A stretch of DNA of 64,000 bases from an uncultured Litoreibacter sp. (lineage in GTDB: Bacteria; Pseudomonadota; Alphaproteobacteria; Rhodobacterales; Rhodobacteraceae), in contig CANLOU010000003.1 of NCBI GenBank assembly GCA_947492995.1, positions 762,810-826,809 of the forward strand. The letters run 5' to 3'. Under the pieces are notes generated by a model. The model searched no databases, had not been told where the DNA came from, and saw nothing but the letters and a program-made list of their open reading frames with translations. This document shows positions 40,627-48,952 of this stretch, piece by piece. The translations under genes and the position numbers were made by a program. Position 1 is the first letter of the stretch, and each line of letters begins with the position of its first letter.

Positions 40627-40664
40627 AAAATCCCGGTTTTGCCCTCAAAGCGGACCGGGATTTT
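40627..40664 (+). terminator. Rho-independent terminator
   Basis: AAAATCCCGGT (40627-40637) pairs with ACCGGGATTTT (40654-40664). A-rich and T-rich ends allow use in both directions. Confidence 0.85.
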
Positions 40665-40738
40665 CTCATTTATGCCTAAATTTAGGGCGAAATCTTACGC
40701 ATCTATTAACACGGGATAGCCCCGTTGGGAGATGCGAC

Positions 40739-41428
40739 ATGACTTTGTTTAAAACCTTGGTAGCGTTGGTGTTGGTTGGCGGATTGAGCGCCTGTGGCGG
40801 AGCGGATCCGGTCACGCGTGGGCCAAGCGCCGCAGACGCGCCTTTGGTGCCGCTGGAAATATCGGGGCAGGCCGCGTCTTGGAACGTTGTCGACGTGCGG
40901 GTGAACGTGCCAAGCACGCTGAAGGTATCAGAGGCCAATCGCTACTACCCGATCGCAGACATTGTCTGGCGCGAGGACCCGTTTGGGGACCGCTACGCAC
41001 AGGTTGCATCCATCATGGATGCCGGGCTGACGGCGGGTTTGACCCACCTCAAGGGCGACCGCCCCGTCTATTTCGACATCACCGTCTCGCGGTTCCATTC
41101 GCTGACCGAAAAGGCGCGCTACAGCGTTGGCGGTGTGCATAACATGATTTTCACGCTCACCGTCGTAGATGCGGCGTCGGGGCAGGCGCTGCATGGGCCG
41201 GTCAAGATCGAGCTTGACCTCAAAGCCTATGGCGGGTCGCAGGCCTTTGCGGCGGAACGCCGGGGCCACACGCAAAAAGTGCGCATCAACAGCCATTTGA
41301 CCAACACCATGAAACGCCAGTTTGGCGGCATCGTGGCGCAGCTGCCTGCTGCCGACGGCGCCGTTCAGGTCAGCCGCGCGGCCTACAGCCCGCTTGTGCC
41401 GACCGGCTATGAGCCCGCCCGCCGCTGA
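40739..41428 (+). CDS. Lipoprotein, DUF6778-like
   Basis: A 229-residue lipoprotein with lipobox VGGLSAC at residues 13-19. The mature part includes VNVPSTLKVSEANRYYPIAD and IVWREDPFGDRYAQVASI, which I associate with the roseobacter DUF6778 family, though this is from memory of the pattern. It has a beta-rich core and no catalytic motif. It should be anchored in the outer or inner membrane facing the periplasm. The function is unknown. Confidence 0.75.
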   Translation: MTLFKTLVALVLVGGLSACGGADPVTRGPSAADAPLVPLEISGQAASWNVVDVRVNVPSTLKVSEANRYYPIADIVWREDPFGDRYAQVASIMDAGLTAGLTHLKGDRPVYFDITVSRFHSLTEKARYSVGGVHNMIFTLTVVDAASGQALHGPVKIELDLKAYGGSQAFAAERRGHTQKVRINSHLTNTMKRQFGGIVAQLPAADGAVQVSRAAYSPLVPTGYEPARR

Positions 41429-41480
41429 ATTGCGGGGATTGCCGCTTCCAAGCGGCGTCTAATGAGACTAAGGGGGAGCC

Positions 41481-42704
41481 ATGACTGGTTCCCCCTCTTC
41501 CGTTTCGCCCTCTTCTGCAACCTTGCCCGTGGTCCGGCTGAAGCCGAAGGCCGATGTCTTGCGCATCAGGCGCGGCGCGCCCTGGGTCTATGCCGACGAC
41601 ATTGTCACCGACCGGCGCACCAAGAATATCGAGCCGGGCGCCGTGGCCATTCTGCATGACCCCGAGCGGCAGGAGCTTGGCCTCGTTGCGTTTAACGGCA
41701 AGTCCAAAATCATGGTCCGCATGCTGGATGCCGATGTGGATGCGGTGCTGGATCAGGCCTGGTTCGAGGCCAAATTCACCCGCGCCCTGGCGATGCGGGA
41801 ACGGCTGTACGACGCACCTTTCTACCGGCTGATCCATGCCGAGGGCGACGGGCTGCCCGGCGTCGTCGTGGACCGCTTCGGCGACACCTGCGTGGTGCAG
41901 GCCAACGCCGCTTGGGCTGATTTGCGGTTCGACATGCTGGTGGACGCATTGGTTGCAGTCACCGGCGTGGCACACGTCTACAAGAATGCCAGCGGGCGGA
42001 CGCGGGAGCTTGAGGGGCTGGACGCCCAAAGTGCTGTGGTGCGCGGATCCGTGGACGGATCCTTACCGGTGGTGATGAACGGGGCCACCTATATTGCCGA
42101 CCTCGCGGGCGGTCAGAAGACCGGCTTGTTCTATGATCAAAGGCCAAACCACGCCTTCGCGGCCAATTTGGCGCAAGGGGCGCGGGTGCTGGATGTGTTT
42201 TCGCATGTCGGCGGGTTCGGGTTGGCCGCATTGGCGGGCGGGGCCGTGTCGGCCGTGGCCGTGGACGGGTCGCAGCCTGCGTTGGATTTGGCCGTGGAAG
42301 GGGCCGCGGCCAGTGGCTTTGCGGATAAGTTCGAGACCCGCAAGGGCGATGCGTTCAAAACCATGGAGGCGTTGCAGGGCGAGGGGGCGCTGTTCGATCT
42401 GGTTGTTGCCGACCCGCCCGCCTTTGCGCCGTCGAAACAGGCGTTGCAGAACGGGCTGACCGCGTATGCGCGGGTGGCCTCGATGGCGGCGAAGCTGGTG
42501 GCGCCGGGCGGGTATCTGGTGGTGTGCTCGTGCTCGCACGCGGCTGACATTTCCAAGTTCCGGCAGGCGTCGCTGCGGGGCATCTCGCGCGGTGGGCGGC
42601 AGGCGCAGCTGATCCATACAGGCGGCGCAGGGCCGGATCATCCGATGCATGCGGCGCTGGCCGAAAGCGGCTACCTGAAGGCGCTGTTCTTCCGGCTGGA
42701 TTGA
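41481..42704 (+). CDS. Class I SAM-dependent rRNA methyltransferase (RlmI-like)
   Basis: A 407-residue protein with an N-terminal PUA domain (VLRIRRGAPWVYADDIVTD) and a C-terminal Rossmann methyltransferase domain. SAM-binding VLDVFSHVGGFGLAALAGGA and the catalytic VADPPAFAPSK and VVCSCSHA segments match the RlmI/RlmK group, which makes 5-methylcytosine in 23S rRNA. The stop overlaps the PIN gene start by one base. Confidence 0.92.
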   Translation: MTGSPSSVSPSSATLPVVRLKPKADVLRIRRGAPWVYADDIVTDRRTKNIEPGAVAILHDPERQELGLVAFNGKSKIMVRMLDADVDAVLDQAWFEAKFTRALAMRERLYDAPFYRLIHAEGDGLPGVVVDRFGDTCVVQANAAWADLRFDMLVDALVAVTGVAHVYKNASGRTRELEGLDAQSAVVRGSVDGSLPVVMNGATYIADLAGGQKTGLFYDQRPNHAFAANLAQGARVLDVFSHVGGFGLAALAGGAVSAVAVDGSQPALDLAVEGAAASGFADKFETRKGDAFKTMEALQGEGALFDLVVADPPAFAPSKQALQNGLTAYARVASMAAKLVAPGGYLVVCSCSHAADISKFRQASLRGISRGGRQAQLIHTGGAGPDHPMHAALAESGYLKALFFRLD

Positions 42705-43243
42705 TGCGGGCCTGTCTGGACGCCTGCGTGCTGTTTCCGACCGTGCTGCGGGAGGTGCTGACGGGCGTTGCGGGGCTGGGGCTGTACCAGCCGATCTGGT
42801 CGGAGCGGATATTGGAGGAATGGGCGCGCGCGACGCGCAAGCTGGGGCCTGAGGCCGAGCCGCAGGCGCGTGGCGAGATTGCCGTGCTTAGATCGCAGTT
42901 CCCCAACGCATCGGTGGCCCCGCGCGAAGGCGACATGGCGCGGCTGCATTTGCCCGACGAGAATGACATCCATGTGCTGGCCTGTGCGATTGCCGCGTCG
43001 GCAGATGTGATTGTGACCTTGAATGCGAAGGACTTCCCGCGGCAAATTCTGGCCTTTGAGGGCGTGACGCGGCTTGGCCCGGATGAATTTCTGATGCGCC
43101 TGTGGGTGGAGACGCCGCAGGCGGTTGAACAGGTCGTGCGGGAGGTGCATGGCGTGGCGACACAGATGATGGGCGAAGACATTGCGCTGCGGGCCTTGAT
43201 GAAACGCGCCCGACTGCCCCGTCTGGGGAAGGCATTGGGGTAG
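42704..43243 (+). CDS. PIN-domain protein
   Basis: A 179-residue PIN-fold protein. Acidic active-site candidates are in RACLDACVLFP (residue 6), ERILEEWARA and ENDIHVLACAIAASADVIVTLNAKDF. The fold implies RNase activity. It is fused translationally to the rRNA methyltransferase gene (TGATG), and no antitoxin gene is adjacent, so a VapC-type toxin role is unlikely on context. A role in RNA processing is possible. Confidence 0.82.
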   Translation: MRACLDACVLFPTVLREVLTGVAGLGLYQPIWSERILEEWARATRKLGPEAEPQARGEIAVLRSQFPNASVAPREGDMARLHLPDENDIHVLACAIAASADVIVTLNAKDFPRQILAFEGVTRLGPDEFLMRLWVETPQAVEQVVREVHGVATQMMGEDIALRALMKRARLPRLGKALG

Positions 43244-43248
43244 GGCGG

Positions 43249-43272
43249 AATTTTCTTCGATCGAAGAAAATT
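43249..43272. other. 24-bp perfect AT-rich palindrome
   Basis: The sequence is self-complementary about 43260/43261, with centre TTCGATCGAA and A/T-rich arms. It abuts the next inverted repeat with no spacer. Together they fill the convergent gap between the PIN and M48 genes. Confidence 0.8.
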
Positions 43273-43301
43273 ACAATAGAGTTTTGAACAAACTCTATTG
43301 T
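43273..43301 (-). terminator. Terminator-like hairpin overlapping the M48 stop codon
   Basis: ACAATAGAGTTT (43273-43284) pairs perfectly with 43290-43301 around TGAAC. The M48 stop codon (43295-43297) is within the right arm. In the minus direction it is followed by the palindrome with TTTT runs. Confidence 0.75.
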
Positions 43302-43984
43302 GTCAGACCCCATTTTGCTTCGTTTTCCTCAATTGCGGCAATGCGTTCATGGGTTTTGGGATGGCTCAGCAGCCATGCCGGCGTGCCGGCACCCGCGCCT
43401 TTGGACAGCTTGTCCAGCTTTTGGAAAAGCGATTTTTGTGGCGCTGTTCCGATGCCGGCCTTGGTCAGCAGGGCCGAGGCATAAGCGTCGGCCTCGTATT
43501 CGTCGCGCCGCGACAGTTTTGCGGCCAACATGGTGGTCAACATGTTGGCCAGCATCGCGCCTGCGAAGGGGATGATCCGGCCCAGGATCGAGGCAAGCAC
43601 CACGCGGATCGCGTTTTGGCCGGAGAAGTCGATCATCCGGCGGCGGGAGTGGCCAAGGGCCACATGCCCCAGCTCGTGGGCGATGACCGAGGCCAGCTCT
43701 TCGGCGGTGACCGCGCCCTCTTTATATTTGTTGTAAAACCCGCGCGTGATGAAGATGCGCCCGTCGGGCGCTGCGAGGCCGTTGACCTGCTCCACCTCAA
43801 AAAGGTGGACCTTGATGCGCGGCACATCGAGGGCGCGGGCCATGTCCTTGTTCATCTCCCCCAGCGTCGGATCGGCCAGCGGGGTCGATTTTTCGTTGAG
43901 CATCCGCTTCGTGCTCCACGCCGAGAAGCGGAACGTGAGGTAGCCGTAAAGGGTGACCAGCAGCAGGGGCAGGATTTTGAACAT
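43295..43984 (-). CDS. M48 family zinc metalloprotease
   Basis: A 229-residue HtpX/Ste24-like protease. The zinc motif HELGHVALGH is near residue 88, preceded by a hydrophobic N-terminal segment (MFKILPLLLVTLYGYL) for membrane attachment, with a second possible membrane segment at ILGRIIPFAGAMLANMLTTML. The third zinc ligand is in RRDEYEADAYA. It likely degrades misfolded membrane proteins. This form has fewer membrane segments than E. coli HtpX. Confidence 0.92.
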   Translation of the reverse strand: MFKILPLLLVTLYGYLTFRFSAWSTKRMLNEKSTPLADPTLGEMNKDMARALDVPRIKVHLFEVEQVNGLAAPDGRIFITRGFYNKYKEGAVTAEELASVIAHELGHVALGHSRRRMIDFSGQNAIRVVLASILGRIIPFAGAMLANMLTTMLAAKLSRRDEYEADAYASALLTKAGIGTAPQKSLFQKLDKLSKGAGAGTPAWLLSHPKTHERIAAIEENEAKWGLTQ

Positions 43985-44303
43985 GAATTGGATATGGGGC
44001 GCGGGGCGGCGGTTATCAAACTTATTCTAGGAGGAGCGCTATCCGGGAGGGCGGGCTTAGGTATTTTTGCCAAGATGAAACGCATGTTTCGTCGATTTCA
44101 CGATCTGTGTGCGGGTTCTCACGGGGGCGTGACGCTGTGGTCTGCGGTGATTATATATATGTGCGTATATGCGCAGAATTTACGCTAATTGTATCGTTTT
44201 GTGTGTTGAGGTGGCTGCAGGGGCGCGTCATATTGATCCTATCAAACGGCAACACGCCGACACACACAGCCCGGCACGGGCAACACCAAACTGGAGAAAC
44301 CGA
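43985..44303. other. 319-bp intergenic region
   Basis: No gene is seen. It contains a variant of the dispersed motif, GGTATTTTTGCCAAGATG at 44060, and a TA-rich tract near 44150 with the near-palindrome TGCGTATATGCGCA. The second half should hold the promoter of the small secreted-protein gene, whose ribosome binding site is GGAGA. Confidence 0.55.
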
Positions 44304-44592
44304 AATGAAAACTGTTATCGCATCCGCCATCGTCGCCCTGTCCTTCGCCGCACCTGTAAGTGCTGACATATCCAACGCCCAAGCCTTTTTCGCGCTGGGC
44401 AACGACTCTGCCGCCGAGCGCATTCTTGGCGACACATCGACCGGTGATCCGGTTGGCACTGCGCGCACATTGGCACTGGTCAATGACAGCCCCGCAGAGA
44501 ACACCGTGAATTTTGAGCGCGCGCGCAACGTTGACGTGTCCGCTGTCCAAGCGATGTTCGCGCTGACCAACGACTCGCCTGCCGAGAACTAA
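44304..44592 (+). CDS. Small secreted protein with NDSxAE repeats
   Basis: A 95-residue protein with signal peptide (MKTVIASAIVALSFAAPVSA). The mature part holds three degenerate copies of a motif: FFALGNDSAAE, TLALVNDSPAE and MFALTNDSPAE, the last at the C-terminus. No family name is known to me, but such NDSxAE repeats look conserved in structure. GGAGA precedes the ATG and a strong terminator follows, so it forms its own transcript. Confidence 0.8.
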
Positions 44593-44620
44593 GATACCCT
44601 GTCTGTCTCCCCCCAGAGAG

Positions 44621-44651
44621 AAAACGGCCCCTTTTCGGAGGGGCCGTTTTT
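44621..44651. terminator. Bidirectional terminator
   Basis: AAAACGGCCCC (44621-44631) pairs with GGGGCCGTTTT (44640-44650). It serves both the secreted-protein gene and the convergent VWA gene whose stop is at 44656. Confidence 0.9.
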
Positions 44652-44655
44652 CGTT

Positions 44656-45843
44656 TCAGCGGGTGAGCAGCTTCATGCCGCGTTCGATCCCGTCCAAGGT
44701 CATGGGCACCATGCGGTCCTTGCCAAATATGGCTTGGATCATTTGGGTCGATTGAGTGTGTCGCCAATAGCGTTCATCCAGCGGGTTGATCCAGAGGTTG
44801 GATTGCCATTGGTCGCGGGCGCGGCTGAGCCAGACCTCGCCAGTCTCGGCGTTCCAATGCTCGTTTGCGCCGCCGGGATAGGCGATCTCATAGGGCGACA
44901 TCGAGGCGTCGCCGACGAAGATGCATTTGTAGTCGGGGCCATATGTGCGCAGCAGCTCATGGGTTTCGGTTTGCTCTGACCAGCGGCGTTTGTTGTCGGT
45001 CCACACGCCCTCATAGAGGCAGTTGTGGAAGTAGTAATGCTTGAGGTGCTTGAATTCGGTTTTGGCCGCTGAGAACAGTTCCTCAACCACCTTCACATGC
45101 GGGTCCATCGACCCGCCAATATCCAGAAACAGCAGCACTTTGACGGCGTTGCGGCGTTCCGGCCGGGTTTTGACGTCGAGATAGCCGTTTTCGGCCGTGG
45201 CGCGGATGGTGCCACTGAGATCGAGCTCGTCGCTGGCCCCGTCGCGCGCCCATTTGCGCAAGCGTTTCAGGGCGACTTTGATGTTGCGGGTGCCCAGCTC
45301 GGTCGATCCATCCAGATCACGGAATTCGCGTTTGTCCCAGACTTTGACGGCGCGTTGGTGGCGCGATTCATGCTGGCCGATGCGCACGCCTTCGGGGTTG
45401 TAGCCGTAAGCCCCAAAAGGCGAGGTGCCCGCCGTGCCGATCCATTTGGAGCCGCCTTGGTGGCGTTTTTCCTGTTCCTTCAGCCGCTCTTTCAGCGTCT
45501 CCATCAGCTTGTCGAAGCCGCCCAGGGCCTCGATCTCGGCGCGTTCCTCCTCGGACAGGTGCTTTTCAGCGAGTTTGCGAATCCACTCTTCGGGGATGTC
45601 GACGGCGTCCAGCATCTCGGCCGTGTCGATATGCTCCAGCCCCTCGAAGGTTGCGGCGAAGGCGCGGTCGAAGCGGTCGAGATGACGCTCGTCCTTGACC
45701 ATGACGGCGCGGGCGAAATAGTAGAACGCATCCAGATCGTAGGTGACCAACCCCGCGCGCAGGCCTTCAAGGAAGGACAGGTATTCGCGCAAGGAGACAG
45801 GGACTTTGGCGGCGCGCAGTGTTTCGAAAAACCGCAAAAACAT
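44656..45843 (-). CDS. CoxE-like VWA-domain protein
   Basis: A 395-residue cytosolic protein of the VWA/CoxE family that typically partners a MoxR AAA+ ATPase. The N-terminal part is helical (MFLRFFETLRAAKVPVSLREY), and the C-terminal VWA domain has the variant MIDAS motif LDIGGSMDPHV. A MoxR gene is present 3.1 kb upstream on the same strand. MoxR/VWA pairs act in protein or metal-centre maturation; the client here is unknown. Confidence 0.9.
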   Translation of the reverse strand: MFLRFFETLRAAKVPVSLREYLSFLEGLRAGLVTYDLDAFYYFARAVMVKDERHLDRFDRAFAATFEGLEHIDTAEMLDAVDIPEEWIRKLAEKHLSEEERAEIEALGGFDKLMETLKERLKEQEKRHQGGSKWIGTAGTSPFGAYGYNPEGVRIGQHESRHQRAVKVWDKREFRDLDGSTELGTRNIKVALKRLRKWARDGASDELDLSGTIRATAENGYLDVKTRPERRNAVKVLLFLDIGGSMDPHVKVVEELFSAAKTEFKHLKHYYFHNCLYEGVWTDNKRRWSEQTETHELLRTYGPDYKCIFVGDASMSPYEIAYPGGANEHWNAETGEVWLSRARDQWQSNLWINPLDERYWRHTQSTQMIQAIFGKDRMVPMTLDGIERGMKLLTR

Positions 45844-45846
45844 TGG

Positions 45847-46017
45847 CTAAACCGACATGCGCAGCATGAATATCCAGGCAAACAGCACAATGAAGCCGAA
45901 GAAGACGGCGTAGCCGGCGGCATATTGCGCGATGTCTTTTTTGTTGCCGCCACGGCGGGCAACAATGGTGCCGCCGCACAGCGCGCCGATAAAGGCCCCG
46001 ATCAGGAAGGCTGTCAT
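45847..46017 (-). CDS. 56-residue two-helix membrane protein
   Basis: The ORF MTAFLIGAFIGALCGGTIVA then ARRGGNKKDIAQYAAGY and a second hydrophobic segment gives two membrane helices joined by a basic loop. It is 9 bp after the stop of the upstream lipoprotein gene and 3 bp before the VWA start, so it fits the operon. No family is recognised. Confidence 0.75.
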   Translation of the reverse strand: MTAFLIGAFIGALCGGTIVARRGGNKKDIAQYAAGYAVFFGFIVLFAWIFMLRMSV

Positions 46018-46026
46018 TGCAGGTTG

Positions 46027-47406
46027 TTACCCTCGTCTGGGTGTCAGCGCCTTGATCTCGTTCAGACGGGCGCGCACGTTGCGGTCAGAGCCGAAGCCAT
46101 ACCGCCCCCAACCCAGCGCGTCCACCCGTGTGGCCTGCGCCTCCGCGTCGCGGTCGGATTTTTCGAGCGCCTGCGCCTTTATCATCAGCAGCGTTGCCAG
46201 AAGTGCTGCGTTTTCGCCCTGCTGCGCCGCCGGGATCGCCTCGTTCGAGATTTGGATGGCGGTGCTGTATTGGCCCGAGGACAGGGCGAAGGCTGCCAGC
46301 TGGGTGGCGACATGGGCGGCCTGCACGGAGGAGCCGTTGATGCGTTTATAGATGGCGTTTGATTGTACGAAGCTTTCGATGGCCAGCTGAGGTTTCTGGC
46401 CCAGCGTGACGCGCCCCTGCACAAACAGGGAGAAGGCGAGGCGGTTGTCTGTCCAGCCCTGCGTTTTGGCGATCTGCACGGCCTGGGCTGCCAGATTGGC
46501 GCGGCGGCCCGGTTTGGTGCGGGGGGCCAGCGCCTCCATGATGGTTCTGTTCCAAACTTGCGGGGTCACGGATGCGGCGCGCGCACCAGCGGAGGCCCCG
46601 CGCGGGTTGATGCGCGCCAAAAGCGACGGCAACACGGCGCGGGCTTGGCCGCGGGTCATGCCGTTGCGGATTTCTGGGGCGTAGTAGGCCCGCAGGATCA
46701 GCATGTCGAACCCTGTCAGCACGGTGTGGAAATTGTCGTCGTTGAAGATCGAATCCGACAGCCGGTACAGGTCATTGAGCGGGCCAAGCGCCTGGGCCAC
46801 CTCTTCATGCAGGCAGTCGCGGACCTCCTGCGGGGAGACGTCGGATGGGATAATGACCGTTGCACGGGTGCGCGATTTCAGTCGCGTCCAATCTGTGACC
46901 CCTCTGCTACGGTTTTTCTTGAATTCGGCCCAGCCCGACACGTTTGGCACCACGAAACAGGCCGCCTGCGGCACTGCTTTTTGCAGTGTTTTGCGTGGGA
47001 TAGCCTCGATAATGATCTGCGCCTGTTCGCCCGACAGAGCGCGGGAAATGTCGATCCCGGCCTCTGATCTGAGCCTGCCAATCAGCTGGCTGAGGTCCCG
47101 ATCCAGACTTGCCGGCGCGCCCGCGCTGACCGCAATTTTGATCGGGCCCTGAAATTTGGTGAGATAGGGAAGCTGCCGCCCGCTTTCCATTTGGAAAGAC
47201 AAGTCTATGAAATCACGTGTGATTTCGGCGTTGGACCGGCGCACAGGCGCGCCGCGTCGGGCCGAAAAGCTTTTCATGGCAGGCAGATTGGATGTGGTCG
47301 CGGCCCGTCCGGGCACCTCCGAATGGGTCGAAGGCGCGCAGGCGGCGAGGGCAACGGTCAGGCCCAAAGCGAGGCTAGGCAGAATCGGTTTCAGTGTGCA
47401 GCGCAT
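46027..47406 (-). CDS. DUF2927 lipoprotein
   Basis: A 459-residue exported protein with lipobox ALAAC. The DUF2927 region starts with ITRDFIDLSFQMESGRQLPYL and includes IIIPSDVSPQEVRDCLHEEVAQALGPLNDLY, which carries an HEExxQ-like motif reminiscent of a peptidase. The C-terminal 150 residues look TPR-like. The start at 47406 places the signal at the N-terminus. It is in line with the small membrane and VWA genes. Confidence 0.8.
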   Translation of the reverse strand: MRCTLKPILPSLALGLTVALAACAPSTHSEVPGRAATTSNLPAMKSFSARRGAPVRRSNAEITRDFIDLSFQMESGRQLPYLTKFQGPIKIAVSAGAPASLDRDLSQLIGRLRSEAGIDISRALSGEQAQIIIEAIPRKTLQKAVPQAACFVVPNVSGWAEFKKNRSRGVTDWTRLKSRTRATVIIPSDVSPQEVRDCLHEEVAQALGPLNDLYRLSDSIFNDDNFHTVLTGFDMLILRAYYAPEIRNGMTRGQARAVLPSLLARINPRGASAGARAASVTPQVWNRTIMEALAPRTKPGRRANLAAQAVQIAKTQGWTDNRLAFSLFVQGRVTLGQKPQLAIESFVQSNAIYKRINGSSVQAAHVATQLAAFALSSGQYSTAIQISNEAIPAAQQGENAALLATLLMIKAQALEKSDRDAEAQATRVDALGWGRYGFGSDRNVRARLNEIKALTPRRG

Positions 47407-47413
47407 CGGGCGG

Positions 47414-47875
47414 TTATACTCGTTTGTACTTGATGAAGGGGGTTTTTTCGCCAATGCGGTCGTAAAGCTGGCGGGCTGTTGCGTTGTCGTCCTGCGTCAT
47501 CCAGTAGACGCCCGCGATCTCGGCCGCGTCGGCGGCGGCGTAGACGCCCTCGATCAAGGCGCGTCCGGCCCCCGTGCCGCGCAGCGCGGGGTCAACATAG
47601 AGATCTTGCAGGTAGCAGGTGTTTTCGATCGTCCATCCGTGGCGGTGAAAGACGTAATGGGTCAGGCCGACGGGCTTGTCGTCGTAAAGCGCTATCAGGC
47701 CGTTATAGTCTTGCGGATCGTCGCCCAGCAACCGGTCGAAATAGGTCTCGTAAACCTCTTCGGTGACGGTGGAGTTGTAGAAGGCCAAATAGTCAGTCCA
47801 AAGCGCGCGCCACGCCCCTTTGTCTGCCGCCGCAAGCGGCCTGATTGTCAATTGTCCCACAGGCTCATTGTCCAT
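47414..47875 (-). CDS. GNAT-family N-acetyltransferase
   Basis: A 153-residue acetyltransferase. The acetyl-CoA-binding signature is YVDPALRGTGAGRALIEGVYAAA, with strand DNATARQLYDRIGEKTPF following. Substrate is not predictable. It ends 8 bp before the DUF2927 lipoprotein gene on the same strand. Confidence 0.9.
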   Translation of the reverse strand: MDNEPVGQLTIRPLAAADKGAWRALWTDYLAFYNSTVTEEVYETYFDRLLGDDPQDYNGLIALYDDKPVGLTHYVFHRHGWTIENTCYLQDLYVDPALRGTGAGRALIEGVYAAADAAEIAGVYWMTQDDNATARQLYDRIGEKTPFIKYKRV

Positions 47876-47988
47876 TATTCGTATTCAAATACCGTCTTTG
47901 CCGAAGATTGGGGCAGCGACATGCAACGAATAAGGCTTTTTGTTGGTTAATAACGATTCTGGGAAGGCATTGTTTCTTGACCTTAGCG

Positions 47989-48888
47989 TCAAGCAAGAAA
48001 GGCCAGCGAGGCCAGGGACAACAAACTGGTCCACGTGATAATCGGGGCAATCGCGTCCGAGCGCACGCCATATAGCAGCGCCAGCGCGAAGGGCATCGCC
48101 CCAGCAGGACCCGCAGCCGTCAGGGTGAACAGATCGCCCCACGCATTGCCCGGCGCAAGGGCCGACATCGCGCCCCAAACCAGCAAGGGGAAGCCAATAA
48201 GCTTCATCACAGAGAAGCTGGCGACCACCGGCGTGGGCCGCAGCGCATGGCCCGACAGAATGACCCCGAGCGCAAACAAGACCATGGGGGCGGCGGCGGC
48301 GCCTGCGAAACTGGCCGCGTTCACGACAGGGACGGGAAGGGACCAGCCCGCCAAGTTGACCACCAGCCCAGCCGCAATTGACAAGAGCACCGGGTTGATG
48401 ACGATGCGTTTGGCCGTGGCCCGCAGGTTTCCGGTTCCGCTCATCAGCTCCATCGTGATGATGAAGGCCGCGAAGGTGACAGAGGCATCCCACGCCACAA
48501 TTGCGGTGATTGGCAGGGCCGCGTCCTGCCCATAGATCAGCGTGGCAATCGGCCAGATATACAAAAGCGAGTTGATGAAGATCATCGCCATGCCCAGAAG
48601 AATGGCCTCGCGCATGTCGCGTTTGAAGAGGTAACGCGCGGCGAGCGTGGCGGCGGCGAAGGTGGCGCATTGGCAGCCAATATAGATTGCCATCGCACTT
48701 GCGTTGAAGCTTGGCAAATCGAGCCCGGCCATCAGCGGGAAGATCAGCGGCGGCTGGAGAACCAGGAAGGCGATGCGGTTCAGCGTGCGCGCCTCGTCAT
48801 TGCTGACCAGCTGCGCGCGCCCCAACGCAAAGCCCAGCGCCAGCATCGCAAAGACCGGCAGAATGTTATGGGTGAGGACCTGTATCAT
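47989..48888 (-). CDS. AEC-family transporter (auxin-efflux-carrier type)
   Basis: A 299-residue membrane protein with about ten hydrophobic segments. The family signature is spread across LPVFAMLALGFALGRAQLVS, the GAAAAPMVLFALGVILSGHAL segment and the final helix. Bacterial AEC proteins export small organic acids or amino-acid-like compounds. The substrate is unknown. The stop is 113 bp upstream of the GNAT gene. Confidence 0.9.
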   Translation of the reverse strand: MIQVLTHNILPVFAMLALGFALGRAQLVSNDEARTLNRIAFLVLQPPLIFPLMAGLDLPSFNASAMAIYIGCQCATFAAATLAARYLFKRDMREAILLGMAMIFINSLLYIWPIATLIYGQDAALPITAIVAWDASVTFAAFIITMELMSGTGNLRATAKRIVINPVLLSIAAGLVVNLAGWSLPVPVVNAASFAGAAAAPMVLFALGVILSGHALRPTPVVASFSVMKLIGFPLLVWGAMSALAPGNAWGDLFTLTAAGPAGAMPFALALLYGVRSDAIAPIITWTSLLSLASLAFLA

Positions 48889-48952
48889 GGGCTTGCTGGA
48901 AGACGCCTCGACTTCGGCTTGCGCCTCAGCGACCCGCCCCCCAGCCGCGCCT

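Noticed and set aside
42704..43243. PIN protein as VapC toxin
   Set aside because: No antitoxin gene is adjacent, and the gene is coupled to an rRNA methyltransferase.
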